Below are positions 63,454 to 64,000 of a stretch of 64,000 bases of DNA, piece after piece; positions within the stretch are counted from its first letter, which is position 1, and each line of letters begins with the position of its first letter. The stretch is taken from positions 2,790,001 through 2,854,000 of the forward strand of contig NZ_CP023315.3 of NCBI RefSeq assembly GCF_002310375.3, written 5' to 3'. This DNA is from Caulobacter vibrioides. GTDB taxonomy: Bacteria; Pseudomonadota; Alphaproteobacteria; Caulobacterales; Caulobacteraceae. A model generated the notes under the pieces. That model searched no databases. It saw only the letters and a list, made by a program, of their open reading frames with translations, and had not been told where the DNA came from. The translations under genes and the position numbers were made by a program.

Positions 63454-63866
63454 TCATCAACGATCCCGCCGTGCTGGCCGAAGTCACCGCCCTGGTCGAC
63501 GCCTATGAGGCGGCGCTGATGGCCAATGACATCGAAACCCTGGACGGAGCCTTCTGGGCCTCACCGCATACGGTTCGCCTGGGCGTGGCTGAGAACCTGT
63601 GGGGCTTTGACGAGATCGCCGCCTTCCGCGTCGGCCGGGCCGGCGGCTCGCCGCCACGCACGCGACTGCGGACCGAAGTCACCACCTTCGGGTCGGACGT
63701 CGCCGTCGCCCATGTCGAATTCCGCCGTGACGACACCGGCAGGATCGGCCGCCAGAGCCAGACCTGGATCCGCACCGCCGACGGCTGGAAAGTCGCCTCG
63801 GCCCACGTCTCCCTGATGCAGGAGAGCGCCGATCAACGGCTCGCCTCCTCTAACGAAAAGCGCTAG
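63450..63866 (+). CDS. AtzH-like NTF2-fold protein (DUF3225)
   Basis: A 138-residue protein of the DUF3225 group (VTALVDAYEAALMANDIETLDGAFWASPHTVRLGVAENLWGFDEIAAFR, then QTWIRTADGWKVASAHVSLM). AtzH of Pseudomonas, in the same fold group, is a decarboxylating amidohydrolase for 1,3-dicarboxyurea. The ATG overlaps the amidase stop by 4 nt, so atzG, atzE and atzH-like genes form a translationally coupled operon. Substrate unproven. Confidence 0.82.
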   Translation: MIINDPAVLAEVTALVDAYEAALMANDIETLDGAFWASPHTVRLGVAENLWGFDEIAAFRVGRAGGSPPRTRLRTEVTTFGSDVAVAHVEFRRDDTGRIGRQSQTWIRTADGWKVASAHVSLMQESADQRLASSNEKR

Positions 63867-63875
63867 AGCCCTCGA

Positions 63876-64000
63876 ATGACGACCCCGACCAGAATCATCT
63901 TCGACACCGATCCCGGCATCGATGACGCGATGGCCCTGCTGTTCATCGAGGCGAGCCCCGCCCTCGACCTGATCGCGGTGACGACCATCTTCGGCAACGC
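63876..64000 (+). CDS. inosine/uridine-type nucleoside hydrolase (5' part only)
   Basis: The first 41 codons of a nucleoside hydrolase, cut by the window end. [13 protein letters not shown] is the calcium-binding DTDPGxDD signature, followed by [11 protein letters not shown]. Such enzymes release purine or pyrimidine bases from ribonucleosides, which would feed the purine catabolism genes upstream. It follows the atzH-like gene after 9 bp and is likely in the same operon. Confidence 0.88.
   Translation, partial: MTTPTRIIFDTDPGIDDAMALLFIEASPALDLIAVTTIFGN

Overview
This 64 kb window is high-GC, densely packed alphaproteobacterial chromosome, almost certainly Caulobacter (C. vibrioides/segnis type). 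The clues are the protein content (MraZ, FliX, FlgI, FlbY-like, HWE kinase, DksA with a single Cys), a CtrA-type site and a Caulobacter-style sigma-54 promoter between fliX and flgI, and an alphaproteobacterial SOS box (GTTC-N7-GTTC) before uvrA. No tRNA, rRNA operon, CRISPR array, prophage or insertion sequence was seen.

Layout. (1) 0.1-18.7 kb, minus strand: the division and cell wall (dcw) cluster, read mraZ-rsmH-ftsL-ftsI-murE-murF-mraY-murD, then ftsW-murG, then murC-murB. Most neighbours overlap by 1-8 nt (GTGA, ATGA, TGATG). The cluster is broken in two places. A ClC channel gene (same strand), an HWE histidine kinase and a small helical protein (both opposite strand) lie between murD and ftsW. 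A PIN/ribbon-helix-helix toxin-antitoxin pair and an exported protein gene lie between murG and murC. (2) 18.7-21.8 kb: the mraZ promoter with three TGGG boxes, rnpB flanked by two families of palindromic repeats, then a DMT exporter / AmpD amidase / PaiB-like operon. (3) 22-30 kb: accessory metabolism (Baeyer-Villiger-type monooxygenase, DUF2236 protein, SnoaL-like protein, AraC regulator, crotonase, response regulator, flavin-binding protein, M28 peptidase) and dksA. (4) 30.9-33.5 kb: flagellar genes fliX (minus) and flgI-cheL-flbY (plus) from a divergent promoter. (5) 33.5-47 kb: DUF1203, a methyltransferase, DUF3422, an ABC-F ATPase with a candidate leader ORF, uvrA, four similar polytopic membrane proteins with a GST, and trmFO. 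(6) 47-50.8 kb: a lipid-modification group (DUF1365, FAD oxidoreductase, CFA-type methyltransferase, DUF2177) with back-to-back candidate ECF-sigma promoters. (7) 50.8-57.1 kb: a purine (urate) catabolism operon: allantoate amidohydrolase, ureidoglycine aminotransferase, PuuE, UraD, membrane urate oxidase PuuD and a TetR regulator. (8) 57-64 kb: a YceI lipoprotein, an RTX repeat protein, a formamidase-family gene, an AtzG-AtzE-AtzH-like operon and the start of a nucleoside hydrolase.

The most interesting points are these. An 11-bp motif upstream of the urate operon reappears as its exact reverse complement upstream of the atzGEH-like operon 11 kb away, suggesting one nitrogen-scavenging regulon. 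Palindromic repeats sit in frame inside murF and at the 3' end of the allantoate amidohydrolase gene. Another palindromic family supplies the Shine-Dalgarno sequences of puuE and uraD.
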